A DNA stretch of 64,000 nt. Source: Polytrichum commune (taxonomy: Eukaryota; Streptophyta; Polytrichopsida; Polytrichales; Polytrichaceae). The notes beneath the pieces are model-generated. The model was not told where the DNA came from and did not search any database. It saw only the letters and a list, made by a program, of their open reading frames with translations. Positions 1 through 12,590 of the stretch are shown here, piece after piece. Location: positions 27,852,144-27,916,143 of the forward strand of contig OX485809.1 in the NCBI GenBank assembly GCA_950295325.1, read 5' to 3'. Numbering within the stretch: position 1 is the stretch's first letter; each line of letters opens with the position of its first letter. The position numbers and the translations under genes were made by a program.

Positions 1-3000
1 TCTATTGGATGACATAATCCAATCTCATCATAAAATGTGTCTTCTTAGTGTCCTTTGTTAACTACACCACTCAATATAGACTTTGATTACTTAGGTGTCC
101 AATTACCTAGAGAGTGACCACATAAAGGTCCACATACCTCAACTTTGAGGTTCTAGAATGGTTGAGATTGAGTGTGGCCAGTTTTGGTGATGGGGTTGAA
201 CTGGGATGGAAATTAGAAAGAGTGGATTTGTAAAGTGGTCACCTTCACATTACACTTACTTGTGAAGCTTTTTGTGAAGCTTTTTGTGACGGAGAGAGAG
301 GGGATTATTGCATATTAAGCGTGTAGCACCTCTCATCCATCCAACGATAGACACCAAAAACATATTGGTTTATAAGATGTGTTCAAAATATTTAACCATT
401 CTAGGTCCAACACTTGACAATAAACATGATTATAGAGGATGTGTATATGGTCATTTGATGAAAAAGAGAATGTTCACTTTGACAATGAATAAGATATTTC
501 ATATGAGCTTTGAAATTATGCAAAAATAACTGCGGGTTAGGATTTGCTAATCCTCTTGTGCTAATTGTGTGTTTCATCTCCTACGAAAAGTGGATGTAGC
601 TAAAAGTGTTTGTTCAAGACTGCAAGTTACCTTAGAAGCAATCCGTGGACGGATGGGCAAGCAAAGGAGGGGTTGGGCTTGAGGGTACAGCTTGCCAATT
701 GCCAACCATTAGATGTAGCATCTTGAGCATCCATAGTTTAGATTTGACAACAATGAGGACTGGAATTTTGGGATGGGGCGAAACCCTAGTACCCCACCCA
801 CTCCTCTCAGGAGGTAGATTTATGATGACAACATTGAATGTGTGAGTGCTAACTTACATGGTGGCACCAAGTAGACACCATGTGAGCTCCACCTGACTCC
901 ATGTTTTAAAAAACACATCTCTTTCATGACAACCAGGTTTGGTTTGGTGCATATATCATTCCTTTGTTAGAAGACAAGGCTCCCTTTCCTTCAGGAATAT
1001 GCAAAAAGGAGATCAGTCGAGGATTTGGGGGTCAATGCTAACACCGATCACCGACGGAGCTTTCTGTCCCCAAGTATGAGCAGGCAAGCTGCTGAATGCC
1101 CTTACAAAAGAATGCTAGTCTCAAATTGGAGACAAATGCCCTGAAGCTACTCTGAATGTAAGCAAGGAGAGGTGGTAGGCATTGCCTCCAGCGTACCAGT
1201 TGTTAGTGGCTGCTGCTTCCAAGTCTATAATAATAAGCTCAGGCTGAGCAAGGAGGAAGGAGGGCACCTAGATTTATTGGGAGCACAACGCCCATAAGAT
1301 TCCTGAAATGCATTACAGGAGGAGCTGAATCACGTTACGAAACGAGGCCTTTATTTGCCTAATTGTTTGCCAGGTGCTTAGAAAGGATTTAGAAACAGTC
1401 ATTTGAAGGCAGAGAGTGGCCACCCCTGGTCAAGTTGATTATTCTTGTATGGTGGGAGACTCACTCCATGATCATTCTTCTGCGTTGAAATGACTCGTGT
1501 GCCAGGGAAAGGTAAGCTAGGCAGGGCAGATACTCTCATCACCTCAAAGCTCTATGCATCTAGTGGTGCCCAGGTCCTTCTCCTGTGGGCCTCCAAGGGG
1601 AATTCAACATTGTTGCATGACCTAGGTCGAGATGGGCACTCCTTGTGAGAAATCCATGTGGCACTTGGGCATACATATGTGCGCGTCCATTGTACTTGGA
1701 ACGAGTTTTGGCATATATACTGGCAGCAACATGATTTGGAATTAGAATCATGGCTTTCTTTCACATGGGTAGAATGAATGAATGATTTGGAGTGTACTCA
1801 TGTGGCCTTTACCTGGCAGCAGTCAACTATGCAAATTAATCTGATCTGGTTTGTGAATAATATATTAGCTTGGGCCTGTCATCTCGCTCCTTTGGAGATG
1901 TGCATATGAATTATGAATCATGTCAACGTGATACCCACCCATGATCCAAACCAATTCCATATGGCCAGCAATGGTGGAGCGACGGTGCCACCAGTTCCCG
2001 TGGGCACATGCTCCGTAGTATATTAGATGTGTTAAAACTTGGAAAATCTATATGTTTTTTGAAACATGAAAGTGAAGTTCAATTCTCAAAATGGGTTAAT
2101 CCGTTTTATTTTGTGAGGTCAAAAGATCAACACTTGATTATCAGTGTTTGGAGTTTACTATGAGTTGCAGTGGCATTATTATTTATTAGAATTCCGACTT
2201 CTATATGGATGGTGTGAATGAATGAATGTATGTGCTTCATGGAGTGTAGTGTGTTCACATGTGGCCTTCGCCTGGTGGCAATGCTCAACTATACAAAGTA
2301 TACTGGACTGCCTTTGAGAGCATGACAGAGAGGTCAGAACTTGGAAAGGTTATTCATTCTGTTTTGTGAGATTGAAAGATCAAGAATCAAATATTGGTGC
2401 TTTGGAGTCTACAAGTAGCTCTACTAGCAACATCCTCTAGAATCCTGGCTTTGTTTCACATGGGTGGTATGAATGAATGGTCTGAACGTGCTTCATGGAG
2501 TGTACTTGAATGTGGCCTTTGCTTGGTTTGCGAAAAGTTTATCAGTATGTCAAAAGCCTGAACTTGATGATCTATCTGTCTTTTGACTCTACAAAAAGTG
2601 AAATAGTTCACCACTCAATACAAGTTGTTCCATCTTTCTCTGTGGCATCAGAAGATCAAGAAGTGAAGATCACAAGCAATTACAATTTTTATAAGTTGAC
2701 TAGACCAGGGTATCAAGAGTCCAGAAAATACACGGCTGCTGTCAACTTGGCTTGAGCTACGCAGAAAACCTGTCACCTGAAACCAAATGTCAATTTGTTC
2801 AAGATCCGCTTCTCGAACATGGCTTGAGACATGAAAAAAATCCAATGATGTCATATTCCACATGAGTGTATGAATAAATCTGATTTGTGGAGTGTACTTA
2901 TGTCACAGCCTTCACCTGGCCACAGTCAACTGACAAACATGGAACTGGTTTGCCATAGACCTCTCGCTCTCTCTCTATATATGTCAAAGTCGGGTCTTTT

Positions 3001-3760
3001 TTTTTATCAAATAATCCATCTGTCTTTGAGTATTACATGAATGCAAAGCTCACAGCTACAATAGAAAAAATTTCCCATCTTTTTTGTGGGACCACAGGAT
3101 CAAGATTCTAATATCTCAAAAGCAATAATATGGTAACTTATAAGCTTACTCTTGCCTTTACTCTGCTCTCAAGAGTCCCCAAATTTATAAAACTGCAGCC
3201 AATATCTGTCCTTGGTTTCAGGGACCTGAAACCAAAGTTGGGATCAAACTAGTTATGAGTTCCCAGATCTCTACTTCTTAATCAATATGGGTCAAGACAT
3301 GGCATAAAAGCTTTGACAAGGTATCTGTTCCTTCTGAGTGATGATACGGCAACAGGTGTGCTTCTAAGTGGTCAATGCTCAGAGTGACACTCAGATACTC
3401 TCACAGGACAGTGCGGAAGCAGTTGCAGAAACGTCTGAAGTACAAGGCCTTTCACATCTCCTTTTGAGACTGCGACAGGTGCAGAGAAATAGTTCCAACT
3501 GAAAGAAGATGATGGATATGGACCTGAGACTTTCACTAGGCTACTTGTATTATTTCCTACCAATTGCAAATACAATATAGGTATGATGGATGGTTTTAGT
3601 GCTAAAAACTATTTTAAAACTAGCAAATTTTGATGACTAAAGATTAAGCTATCAACAACAAAATTCTCATGTTCTTGTCCTCAGAGTCATGTCTGCTCTG
3701 GTCGAATGGAATTGTTTTGATGCACATTCTAACCCGAGTTTACTCACATCTCTTGAAATA
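1..3760 (+). repeat. R-long dispersed repeat, copy 1 (uninterrupted)
   Basis: This stretch is collinear, at moderate identity, with 39,136-62,124. Examples are the shared block with ccaattacctagagagtgac (110 and 39,250), the gggagcacaa block (1,280 and 58,580), and the ctgctctcaagagtcc block (3,157 and 60,707). Copy 1 lacks the CACTA element, the M1 element and the TA-flanked element found in copy 2, so it shows the empty sites. Within 1,740-2,900 there are four degenerate units of very roughly 350 bp carrying a shared gtgtactcatgtggcctt-like core. No intact reading frame was found. Partial copies also occur at 29,590 and 30,265, so this is a dispersed element, not only a local duplication. 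Its class is unknown. Confidence 0.8.
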
Positions 3761-4040
3761 GGGTTTAAGTATATTTGGATTTATGCATGTCCACTTTTGA
3801 ATAATTTCAACCGTCAATATGACATACACTACATCACACACTACACAAAATGAAATATAAACATTTGAAGTTGTGGTTGATGTGTTGTTGCTTTCGCTAT
3901 TATCATTTGATGTTTTTGTCCCTAGAAGTGCACATTCCTTATTATTTTTGGACGAGTGATTTGTCCAAATATACTTAAATAACAATTCTTGATTTCTTTA
4001 AATTATACTTGGAACCCTACAATCTCTTAATACTTATTGA
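3761..4040. other. AT-rich spacer, nothing recognised
   Basis: No reading frame, repeat or structure that I could support. It follows the end of R-long copy 1. Confidence 0.5.
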
Positions 4041-4204
4041 GTGCAAGCATGGTAATGTGAACAACTCTTGATCGTTGCACATGTTTAGGTGAAAGCGATT
4101 CAAATAAAAATTTATGAAAATTAAGATCATAAACACTTAAAATAAACATATTGATCTAGTACAAAGCCAAGCCATTTATGATGACAAGAACAATCTCAAA
4201 AGAA
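4041..4204 (-). mobile_element. M1 DNA element, truncated copy
   Basis: The start (gtgcaagcatgg) and following about 150 bp match the terminal part of the M1 family in reverse orientation, including the taggtgaaagcgattcaaat and gaaaattaagatcataaaca segments. It is truncated directly against the fuller copy that starts at 4,209, so two M1 ends lie in tandem. Confidence 0.6.
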
Positions 4205-4208
4205 GTTT

Positions 4209-4685
4209 GGGCGCAAGCACTGTCAAGTACACGACTTCATTGCCCTAGATAGGTTTAAGTGAAAGTGAGCCATAACTATATACCAACTTTGAATTTTGCG
4301 AAGGAAAAAATCATAAACATTTGAAAAACATAGCGATCTACAAAACCAAGCAATTGATGTTGACAATTTTTTTTCAAGAAAAGTCTACATATTTTAGAAG
4401 ACGGTGCAAGTAGTGTGCAAGTAGATATATTGAACAAGTAACTGTTGAAAATTTGTTTAAAATACGATAAAATTACATTGTATTGATGTTTTTCTACAAA
4501 TTTTTGTAATGGTGCCCTCAAGTCTGTGATGAATTCAAGGAATATAAAAAGAAAATTCTACTTCAAAATATTTAAGATCATGAAATATACGTCCAAAACC
4601 AGATGTAGCCATGATTACCTTTTGAGCAATACTTTTAATGATAAGTCTTGAAGATCTCATCTTGATATTCTATATTTGAGTACCT
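4209..4685 (-). mobile_element. M1 DNA element copy, reverse orientation, one end missing
   Basis: Reverse complement of the M1 element seen at 7,251-7,840 and 57,513-58,450. It begins with the M1 end (gggcgcaagc) and runs through the conserved middle (caagatgagatcttcaa in the sense orientation). The opposite end is missing beyond about 4,685. No protein is encoded, so it is non-autonomous. Confidence 0.75.
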
Positions 4686-4689
4686 ATCA

Positions 4690-5120
4690 TGTTTTTGAGT
4701 TTCTGTTTTGAAAATGCTTACATGCAACTCATGATCTTACATAGAAAGTCCAATTTTAATGGATGTGATCTTTGAGTGTGTATTGAAAACTTTTCTTCAT
4801 GAATATTTCAAGAATCAAGCTTGCAAAATCTAAGTTTACAACTAATCTTGAAAATACATTAAAAGGTTATGGATATTAAGGGTTACAGGTACAAAACTCA
4901 TGCAACTTTGGCAAATCTCATTTCTTTTCAGAGGTTGAAATTTCCACTTTGGCACATGTAACCAAAGTTCTGGATCTTTTAGTCCCAGTTAAGAATCGCA
5001 CCCATCAACATGTTCAAAAGTTAAGAATAGAAGAAGAAGAAGAAATGATGGTTAATAGTAGCATTTGAATAATCAGGGGTCAAGATTGACAATTATTAAA
5101 ACGTGTCCTAAGCATTGAAC
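4690..5120. other. AT-rich spacer
   Basis: Nothing recognised apart from a short (gaa)n run near 5,030. No gene supported. Confidence 0.5.
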
Positions 5121-5366
5121 GGAGAGAACTGACAGCTAGATATTTTTTTACAGATGAACCGGTTGAGTTTGAGAAATAACCGGTTGAAGTTCGAGAAATA
5201 ACCGGTTGAAGTTCGAGACTTCAGGAGAATTACTGATCATTTTAGAGGAATCTATAAAATATACCTGAAATGAATAAAGCAAAATCAGAAGATGTCAACA
5301 TGTAACTGGTTGGATTTAGAATCACTAGGATCTTGACCGACTATGCCCAAAAACTTCCCAGGCACT
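5121..5366 (+). repeat. R2 dispersed repeat, copy a
   Basis: One of four copies in the window (also 10,022, 22,378 and 30,982). The shared core runs from gaacggagagaa through dgaaccggttgag, gttcaagacttc, the tatacct stretch and actaggatcttgaccgacta to the cactg end. This copy has an internal duplication of the roughly 22-bp aaccggttgaagttcgaga segment. There is no coding capacity and no obvious terminal inverted repeat. Class unknown; a solo LTR or SINE are possible. Confidence 0.75.
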
Positions 5367-5369
5367 GGT

Positions 5370-7250
5370 CCTAAGAATTGTTATCAAGGTATTTGACTGA
5401 ACCCAACCTGCCTTTGAGTAAATGTTGCTCATCAGTTGTGATTAGTCCTGTAAGTACTTCAAGTCGCACTTTTTGGTTATTCCTGTCATTTCAGTCTAAT
5501 CAAGGAGCATCAGGAAAGATTCGAAAGGGAGGTGAGCCTGCAAACCACTTAATGGCTATCAGCAAAGAAGTGATATTGCTGAGTCTGACCATTACAGCTC
5601 AAAATTAGAGATGTATACTCTCAGTTATAACTTACCTCAAGTAAGTGACGTGAAGAAACAGATGTGATGGGAAAGCCCTTCAAGCGGAACCTTTACACTT
5701 TGCAAGGCTCAATTCAAAGCCTTTATGCTTCAGCCCTAGAATTCAAGCAAGTGTAATATACCTCCTCCCTGTCGGGCCCCAGCCATCCACAACATTTCTT
5801 ACCATCTAGACATCCTTGTAGGGTGCATTTCCATGTGACGAATGTTCCGGTGAATTAAGATGGAATCCAGTCTTTGTTGATGTCGGCAAAGCTATGGCTG
5901 GTATCTTCAACCATTTTCTTGGTCAAGCACTTTTATTTGGAGTAGGAAGGTCAGGTCAACATGATATGAGAGAGTATATTTGTCTTGTTAGCAAACATGC
6001 AAGTTAGAATGTGGTTGTCATCGCATTTATCACTACAAGAATCATAGGTTGTTAGCATTGGTTTTCGACCACTCGAGGCAAATTTTAGGTATTGAAATCT
6101 ATTACACCAAAAGATTTGGATATCTAAGATCTACCTCAAGTGAAAGTGTGCCCTCATTAGAAGAATTAACTTTCTTGGGGTGCATTCCGATGAACTTGGA
6201 ACTTCCATACCATGTACCTTTGATGTTGAGGGCATTGGAATCCACGATTACTAGCATTTGTTTTGATTGGCTACTTGGATGTTGAAACCGGCTATACTGT
6301 ATAATATGGAAAAAAGACAACTCATTGCAACAAAACTACATGATTGTGTTGCAACATGTATGGAAGTCTTCATTGCAACACAATTTTGAGAAGATCCAAG
6401 GATTCTTCACGCCATCTTGGAAGAATGCTTGGTTTGGGGTGTTGTCCAATTAACTATTACAAATTATTGAAACCCTATTGGAAGTTTCGATAATTAGCGG
6501 CTGCCAACAATATAGGTAGCAAGAAAGGATTGAGCAGAGAGTCACATGTCATCATGTCCATATGAAGAAGCTCTACTTTCCAAAAACAAAGTGCTTAAAA
6601 TGCCTCCTCCATGACAACCTTGCGAAGACCCTGCACTGATCCACAAATGAATGAATACAGAGCTAGCAAAGAAAGCTCCATCCCCAACTATACACCCACC
6701 GATTTACAGTGATATACTAACAAAGGACTTGGGCAAACCAACCCACACACCCGTTCCTTGTTAGATGCCTAAACCCTTACCTCCAAGAAACCAATGTACG
6801 GGTTGTTTCGCCCCAGCCCTAACAAAGGCCATTGGAATGTTGTTGTAGCTTGCCGCGAAGAACCGTTAACCGCCGCCGTCACTAGAATGACAAGCACCTT
6901 AGCTACACCAACACACAATGTCTTCCTACATCCAACGTTCTTGAAGATCACTAAAAAGCAATGTCTCTACGATCACCTCCCATTGCAACCTATCTTCATC
7001 ATTGTGCAAAGCCACATTGATATTTATTTCCTCCACCCTATGATCAAGAGCAATTTGCTGCTGTTGAAGTACCTCATATAGGACACCCCCCGTGATAGGG
7101 TTAGAAAACATGTTATAAATGTTTTTTCATTTTAATGTCATGAGAATTCATCACTATCTCCAAATGGAAGCCAACCTTTTTAACATCCATCCTTGTAGGG
7201 CTCAAAGAAATAACCCTTGTAGGGAGTGGATAGAGTTGTCTACTCACTGT
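5370..7250. other. Intergenic, no supported gene
   Basis: Mixed AT-rich sequence with only short chance reading frames (under 100 codons) and no recognisable domain. No repeat structure was identified by eye. Confidence 0.5.
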
Positions 7251-7840
7251 GGAAGCATGGTAAAAGTGGATCAACAAAGTGCTCCGGCATACTAAGACCA
7301 TAATGTTTTTGGTCAACATAGTAGCAAAGTGTTATTTAAATTGGAATTTTTTCATGGTGACCACTATTTTTGTGTAAAATTTTGATATGTAGAATATCAA
7401 GATGAGATCTTCAAACTTTTCATGAAATTAATGCTAAAAAAAAGCTAAATCTGGTCTTAAACATAAATTTCATGACCTCAAATATTTGGAAGTTGGATTT
7501 TTGTATTCCTTGAGTGCATTATAAACTTGGAGGTATTATCAAACTATTTTGTTTAAAATCATCAATTTGATGTAATTTTATCATATTTTTAATAAATTTA
7601 AACAATTACTTTTTTGGTATCATCAACTTGCATACCACTTGCATCGGATTCTAATATATGTGGATCTATTCTGAAATGTCTTTCTGAGTTTTAAATTGCT
7701 TTGCTTTGTATATCAACATGTTTATTTGAATGTTAATGATTTTTTCTTCAGAAATATTCAAAATTAGTATATAATTTTGAATAACTTTCACTTAAACCTA
7801 TACATGGATCATGAACTGTGCACTATACCGTACTTGCACC
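7251..7840 (+). mobile_element. M1 DNA element, near full-length copy
   Basis: Starts ggaagcatggtaaaagtg and ends taccgtacttgcacc, which are roughly inverted copies of each other, as in the other M1 copies. The interior matches 57,513-58,450, 62,125-63,459 and (reverse) 4,209-4,685. It is AT-rich, about 590 bp, without coding capacity, and is therefore a non-autonomous DNA transposon (MITE-like). Confidence 0.8.
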
Positions 7841-8587
7841 TGATTGCACATATGAAACAATGTACTAGGAGTATTCACACCTTGATATTACTCCAAGCAA
7901 AATCTTGCACATTGATGGGGCCTTTGAAAGAATGTTGTTGTGAGATGAATTCATATGATTCTTAAGACCTACCTTGCCAATTTGCTCCAATTTTCTTTCA
8001 TTCAAATCATTGAGGGGGGGGGGGGGGAGTTGTGATGCACAAACCCAAAGGGATCCTCCCCACTGTCCTTCGTGCAATACCCAACCATGCCCAAAAATAT
8101 GTGCAATCCCTCATCTATCAAGTTCTTATAAGAGACAACATGCCCCATAGGAGGATTTTGATCCCATCCCAAAGTCACCTTGATGTTCTTGTTGAAGACA
8201 TGTAAACTATTGAAATTTCCCTTCACAACCATCTAGAATTGCATGTGAGTCATTGCACCTTCTTTTTCAACAAAACACAAATGAGCAAATCAACAACACA
8301 TTGTTCCCTTCAATAAACCTCCTCAAATTCACCAATTTTTTAATATCAATGTCCACCCCATCATTGCAATAGTGATAGAAGCTTCAAAATATTCCAAGCA
8401 AGCATGCGAGTGCTCTTGTGCATGAGCACGTGTAGCTGCACGCATTCTAAGAGGCGTACTTATTGACCTCGAACACCTAAAATCTCAACAAGTGCAACAC
8501 AAAATAACCAATGTATGTGTAGGATAAATAGGAAATTGAAAGCACAATTCCAACGTTGCTGATAGAGAGGAGAGTACAAGTCTCTCC
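7841..8587. other. Intergenic, with a 14-base G run near 8,013
   Basis: No supported gene. A homopolymer G run lies at about 8,013-8,027. The rest is unremarkable AT-rich sequence. Confidence 0.5.
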
Positions 8588-8828
8588 TATGGTGGCCACA
8601 CCGGGGAGTCCAGCCGGCCCCCAGCCAACCCGGACGATGCAGGGCCCCCCCGGAATGTGTGCCGCCCATCCAACAAAGATGGTACAAGCTCCCATCCAAC
8701 ATCGGCTGGCTGGATGTAGGGTGGGAGTTTGTCCCATCCTTGTTGGATGGGCGGCACACATTCCGGGGGGGCCCCGTACTGGCTGGGCTAGATGGGGGCC
8801 GGCTGGACCCCCATGTGTGGCCACCATA
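8588..8828. repeat. 241-bp GC-rich near-perfect palindrome (foldback)
   Basis: The left arm from tatggtggccaca reads outward as the reverse complement of the right arm ending tgtggccaccata. Pairing continues through the cccccccggaatgtgtgccg block and its mirror to a centre near 8,708. Arms are about 118 bp with few mismatches. The segment is strongly GC-rich inside AT-rich surroundings, consistent with a foldback element or hairpin locus. Reading frames across it on both strands are by-products of the symmetry. Confidence 0.85.
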
Positions 8829-8829
8829 T

Positions 8830-10021
8830 CATAGGTACATGACGGAGCTTGTAGAGGGTGCCGCCTTCTGATCCTGGGCCACTTTTCCTACTACCAACTA
8901 GTCTTGCCATTTCTGCCACCATGGCACTTGCCACTTTCTCACATGGCTTGCATGCCCACTATGCTACATCATCTGAACAAACCAAAAGACCCTCAGCCAA
9001 GGGCCAACTAGATGATTATGTTACAAAGAAATGTCACCTTGGCACACTTGGCTAATGAGCTTGCAAACACACCACTTACTAGGCAACACCCACATGCAAG
9101 AAACTTGTTGGTCTCTTTGTTTAAGTCTTTGTGATTAATTAAAAGCATAAACTTTATTTCCAAACATTGCTCTTTCAAATCAGAGAAGAATCTAACACGA
9201 TTTACACTACCTATAACATAGTGTTCGTGAAAACATCACATTCACATGTGACCTTTTTTTTTCAAGGCCGACTCAGTTTCTAGTCTCGTGAAAATGAACT
9301 TCAACTTTGGGAAAAAGTTGTAGTTAGCAAAAACTTGTGTAATTGGCAAAAGTTGCCTCCAAAGACCAATTCAAGCCAACCTTCCTTGCATTTGAGAAAA
9401 CAACATATATGACATTTTCACGAATACCATGTTCTATTCTTCAAGCATATAAGAATCTTCATACCAAGTGGTTTGAAGGGGGGGGGGTTAGATGATGACT
9501 TGGGGGGATGGTCTAAAACACTCTCTTTCCAAGAGAAGACCCCTTTATTCAACGAGGGCAATTAAGGGTTAAACACCCCTATAGTGGCTATATACCGTAC
9601 TTAATATATACCGTACTTAATATATACCATTCTTAATATGTGTATATTCAACCTATAGTGGCTTCCTACCGTACTATGTGCATATTTTTAAGCATGATTC
9701 AGGATTCAGAGGTAGTAGGCACTAGAGGAAAGTGTAGCTGCTTAATAGAGATGGAGGAGAGGGAAAAAATATTGTTTCCTTTTGTGTACTACACATGCTT
9801 CGTATTTGGTCCAAACTTGGTGTTGTTCTTTGGCCTCCTCTTACATGATATGCCACACACTCCACCCCACCCACTCTTGCTTTGCCTCCCCGCTTTCATT
9901 GACCGGATCCGATTCCCGGTCCCATGCTTTTGCTCACCCTTGAAAAGACTTGGCCATCGGGAAGAATAATATTAAGCTTGGATTGGGATGGCTGGGTGAT
10001 GGGGCGAGGCCCCATCGATCC
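8830..10021. other. Intergenic, with a short tandem repeat at 9,590-9,640
   Basis: No supported gene. At about 9,590 an 18-bp unit (atataccgtacttaat) is repeated about three times. A run of ten G lies near 9,479. Confidence 0.5.
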
Positions 10022-10200
10022 AACGGACGAGGACAACCGACTGCTAGTTACGCATGAACCGGTGGAGTTGGAAACATAACCGGTGCAAAGTTCAAGACTT
10101 GGTCGAGGAAAATTTCCAATCATGTGGGGGGAATCTTGAGAATATACTGTACCTCAATTTAATAAAGAAAACCAAAAGTTTGTCGAATAATGGGGTCTGC
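10022..10200 (+). repeat. R2 dispersed repeat, copy b
   Basis: Shares with the other R2 copies the gactgctagttac / gaaccgg / gttcaagactt / gaatatac / aataaagaaaaccaaaag series. It is more diverged and shorter at its distal end. Confidence 0.65.
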
Positions 10201-11090
10201 CAATCAATTCTCTACATCAACAAAATTAATAAACATTTAATCTCGGACAGTCATTTTGGGACAGAAAACTCCGGAAGGTAAGACAATCGTTTTGGGACAT
10301 AGGAAATAATTTGCTGTTGTTGTTTAAATTTAAAATTTAATTTGACAATAAGTAGATTAATAATAAAGTGATTTTATTTATCTAAAAACAAAAGGTAGGG
10401 GACATACACCTAAAATCGCACTATGCATCACTCTCGTCATATATTTGGGCGCTTCATTCATCTAGTGACTGGTAACCAATGCTACGATTTTGCAATCCCG
10501 CCCTTTAGGCGCACTATATTAAACTTGGCTCCAAAAATGTTGGAAGGAACCATTATAGATCAATGTCAGCTTTATCTATTGAGAATACGGCCGCAGGCTG
10601 TAGTAGCATCATGGCATGTACTAACATGCTCCATGCTAAGTTTGCGTGTTAAATTGCAGTTTATCTTGGGTGCCACATCAGCATTTAATGGGGTTTGAGC
10701 CATAGGTTTGTGATATGTGGCACCGTCACTTCCAAAATGAATCGGTTAGTGTCGCAGCTGCAATCATATTAAAAATTATATTAAGTTACTAAACATGTAC
10801 ACATGTGTATAAGTTCTGGACGTGATGAAAGTTATGACATTCCAAGACTAGTGTTTGCAATTTGACCTGCAAAGTGTTAGAAAGTGTTATTTGATGCCAT
10901 AAGTCGGTTCTAAAGTGTCAAATCATCTGCATGTATAATTTACTAGAGTGTTCATCATATAGTTATAATTTTCTTCCCCCAATTAACTCGTTTTGCAATG
11001 TACTGCTGCATGTCTCAACACCGCAAAATAAGTCTCAAACACATATTATGTGTTTTTGGACAATTCCATTATGCATATCGACTATAGTAG
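10201..11090. other. Intergenic, nothing recognised
   Basis: A 91-codon open frame at 10,423-10,698 has no recognisable motif. No gene supported. Confidence 0.4.
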
Positions 11091-11305
11091 TTGGGTACAG
11101 GCATGGTAAAGTGGACCAAACAAATGTTTCAGTATACTATAATTTTTTTTGGAGGTCAAACCCTTGAAAAGAGTACTAAAATGTTTTTTTATTGGAATTT
11201 TTCACATGGTGCGCTTTATTCTTTTGTTAGGTACTCAAATATAAAATACCAAGATGAGATCTTCAAAATTTATCATTAAAACTCAACCCTCAAAAGTCAA
11301 TGTTT
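11091..11305 (+). mobile_element. M1 DNA element, 5' half
   Basis: Begins ttgggtacaggcatggtaaa and matches M1 through ccaagatgagatcttcaaaa and catta. It is cut at the insertion site of the hAT-like element at 11,314. The expected second half is not recognisable beyond 11,818. Confidence 0.65.
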
Positions 11306-11313
11306 AAATTTTA

Positions 11314-11809
11314 CCCAGGGAGTGCACTGTTCAAGTACTGTATTTATACACGTGGGTGCACAAAAGGGGTATTATTTAAAACAAGCATGTACAAAATGTA
11401 CGTACAAGAGACATATTGCTATTAAGCAAGAAGTAGATATACATGAGGCTATACAAAAATATATGTAAAGTACGCATTTACACGTTTACGCGTTCAAGTT
11501 AGACCTGGACCAAGAATCATGTGTTTTTTCATCCACTAAGTAACGACTTTATAACTAAAAATCCATGATTTGATATTATACATATAATAGGGCCATATTT
11601 TTGCATTTCCAAACATTTGTACACATGTTAAATATAATTTCTGTATTTGTTTTTGGACCCTTGTATACGTATGGAAATGTATTTTGAAGCAATGAGATTT
11701 GTAAGTATATTGCTTGATTTTAGCAAAAATAAAATGTATACAGGGGTATTTTAATAAGGGGCATGCACGCACGTGATGCTTGGTTTTAATGAATAGTGCA
11801 CTCCCTGAG
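11314..11809. mobile_element. hAT-like non-autonomous element, copy 1
   Basis: Terminal inverted repeats are cccagggagtgcac (left) and gtgcactccctgag (right, 13 of 14 matching when inverted). The flanks are aaatttta (11,306-11,313) and aaattcta (11,810-11,817), an 8-bp target duplication with one mismatch. CAGGG-like ends plus 8-bp duplications are typical of the hAT superfamily. The ends and subterminal blocks (cacgtgggtgcacaaaaggg; gcacgtgatgcttggtttt) match the copy at 62,483-63,217. 496 bp, no coding capacity. Confidence 0.82.
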
Positions 11810-11817
11810 AAATTCTA

Positions 11818-12590
11818 TTATAAGACAATATTTTAATTATTAGTAAGATGAAGAAACTTTTCTGGGTTTGGACTAAGACCCCCCTAATATAAGAATACCT
11901 TATTATACAACTTCAAACAATTAGATTTTATATTAGAAATTCATCTTGACTTTCTGTTTATAAACATATAAAATTTTTGCTAAGTTAATAATCATATTGA
12001 TACCATTATAAAGTGATTTACAAATTTATAATTATGTATTAAAATCCAAGTTGTTGTCACCCCGGGTGTGCAACATAGGCATACACCTCCTAACATTATC
12101 AAACATACTCATGCCAATATATTATTAGTAAGTACTTCAACCCATGTGAGGTGACACTAATCATGAAGTCGTTGGTCATTGGTGTATTTAGGCACATGAC
12201 ATATCCTATCTAAACTTTTTCCAAACTTGTCTAGTCGACTTGTCTTCTCTAGCTTTTAGGACTCTTGATTTCGAGATTTTTTTTCTGTTTGTAATGCATG
12301 AATGCTAGCTTCACTCGATGTGAATGGTAGAGTGAATGCACGTGATAGGCACAGTAGTATTGTCAATTCATGTGATTGTTGACTTTGATCTCATTCTAAA
12401 ACACACCCATGTATGGACATTTTCATGATTATTTGACTTCCATTTACTGGGCCATTTGACTCATTAATTTCCAAGAAAATTAGGCTTGATTTTATTAAAT
12501 ATTTTGTGCCCATCCTGCTACGCTATCGGCTTACGGTGTTCCATAGATTCCTCTAAAGTGATGGGTAAGGTTCAACCGTAACTAGCAAGC
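11818..12590. other. Intergenic, nothing recognised
   Basis: AT-rich sequence with no supported gene or repeat. Confidence 0.4.

Noticed and set aside
8477-8834. Overlapping 92-116-codon frames on both strands
   Set aside because: They lie across a palindrome, so the frames on opposite strands mirror each other (PGMCAAHPT on both).
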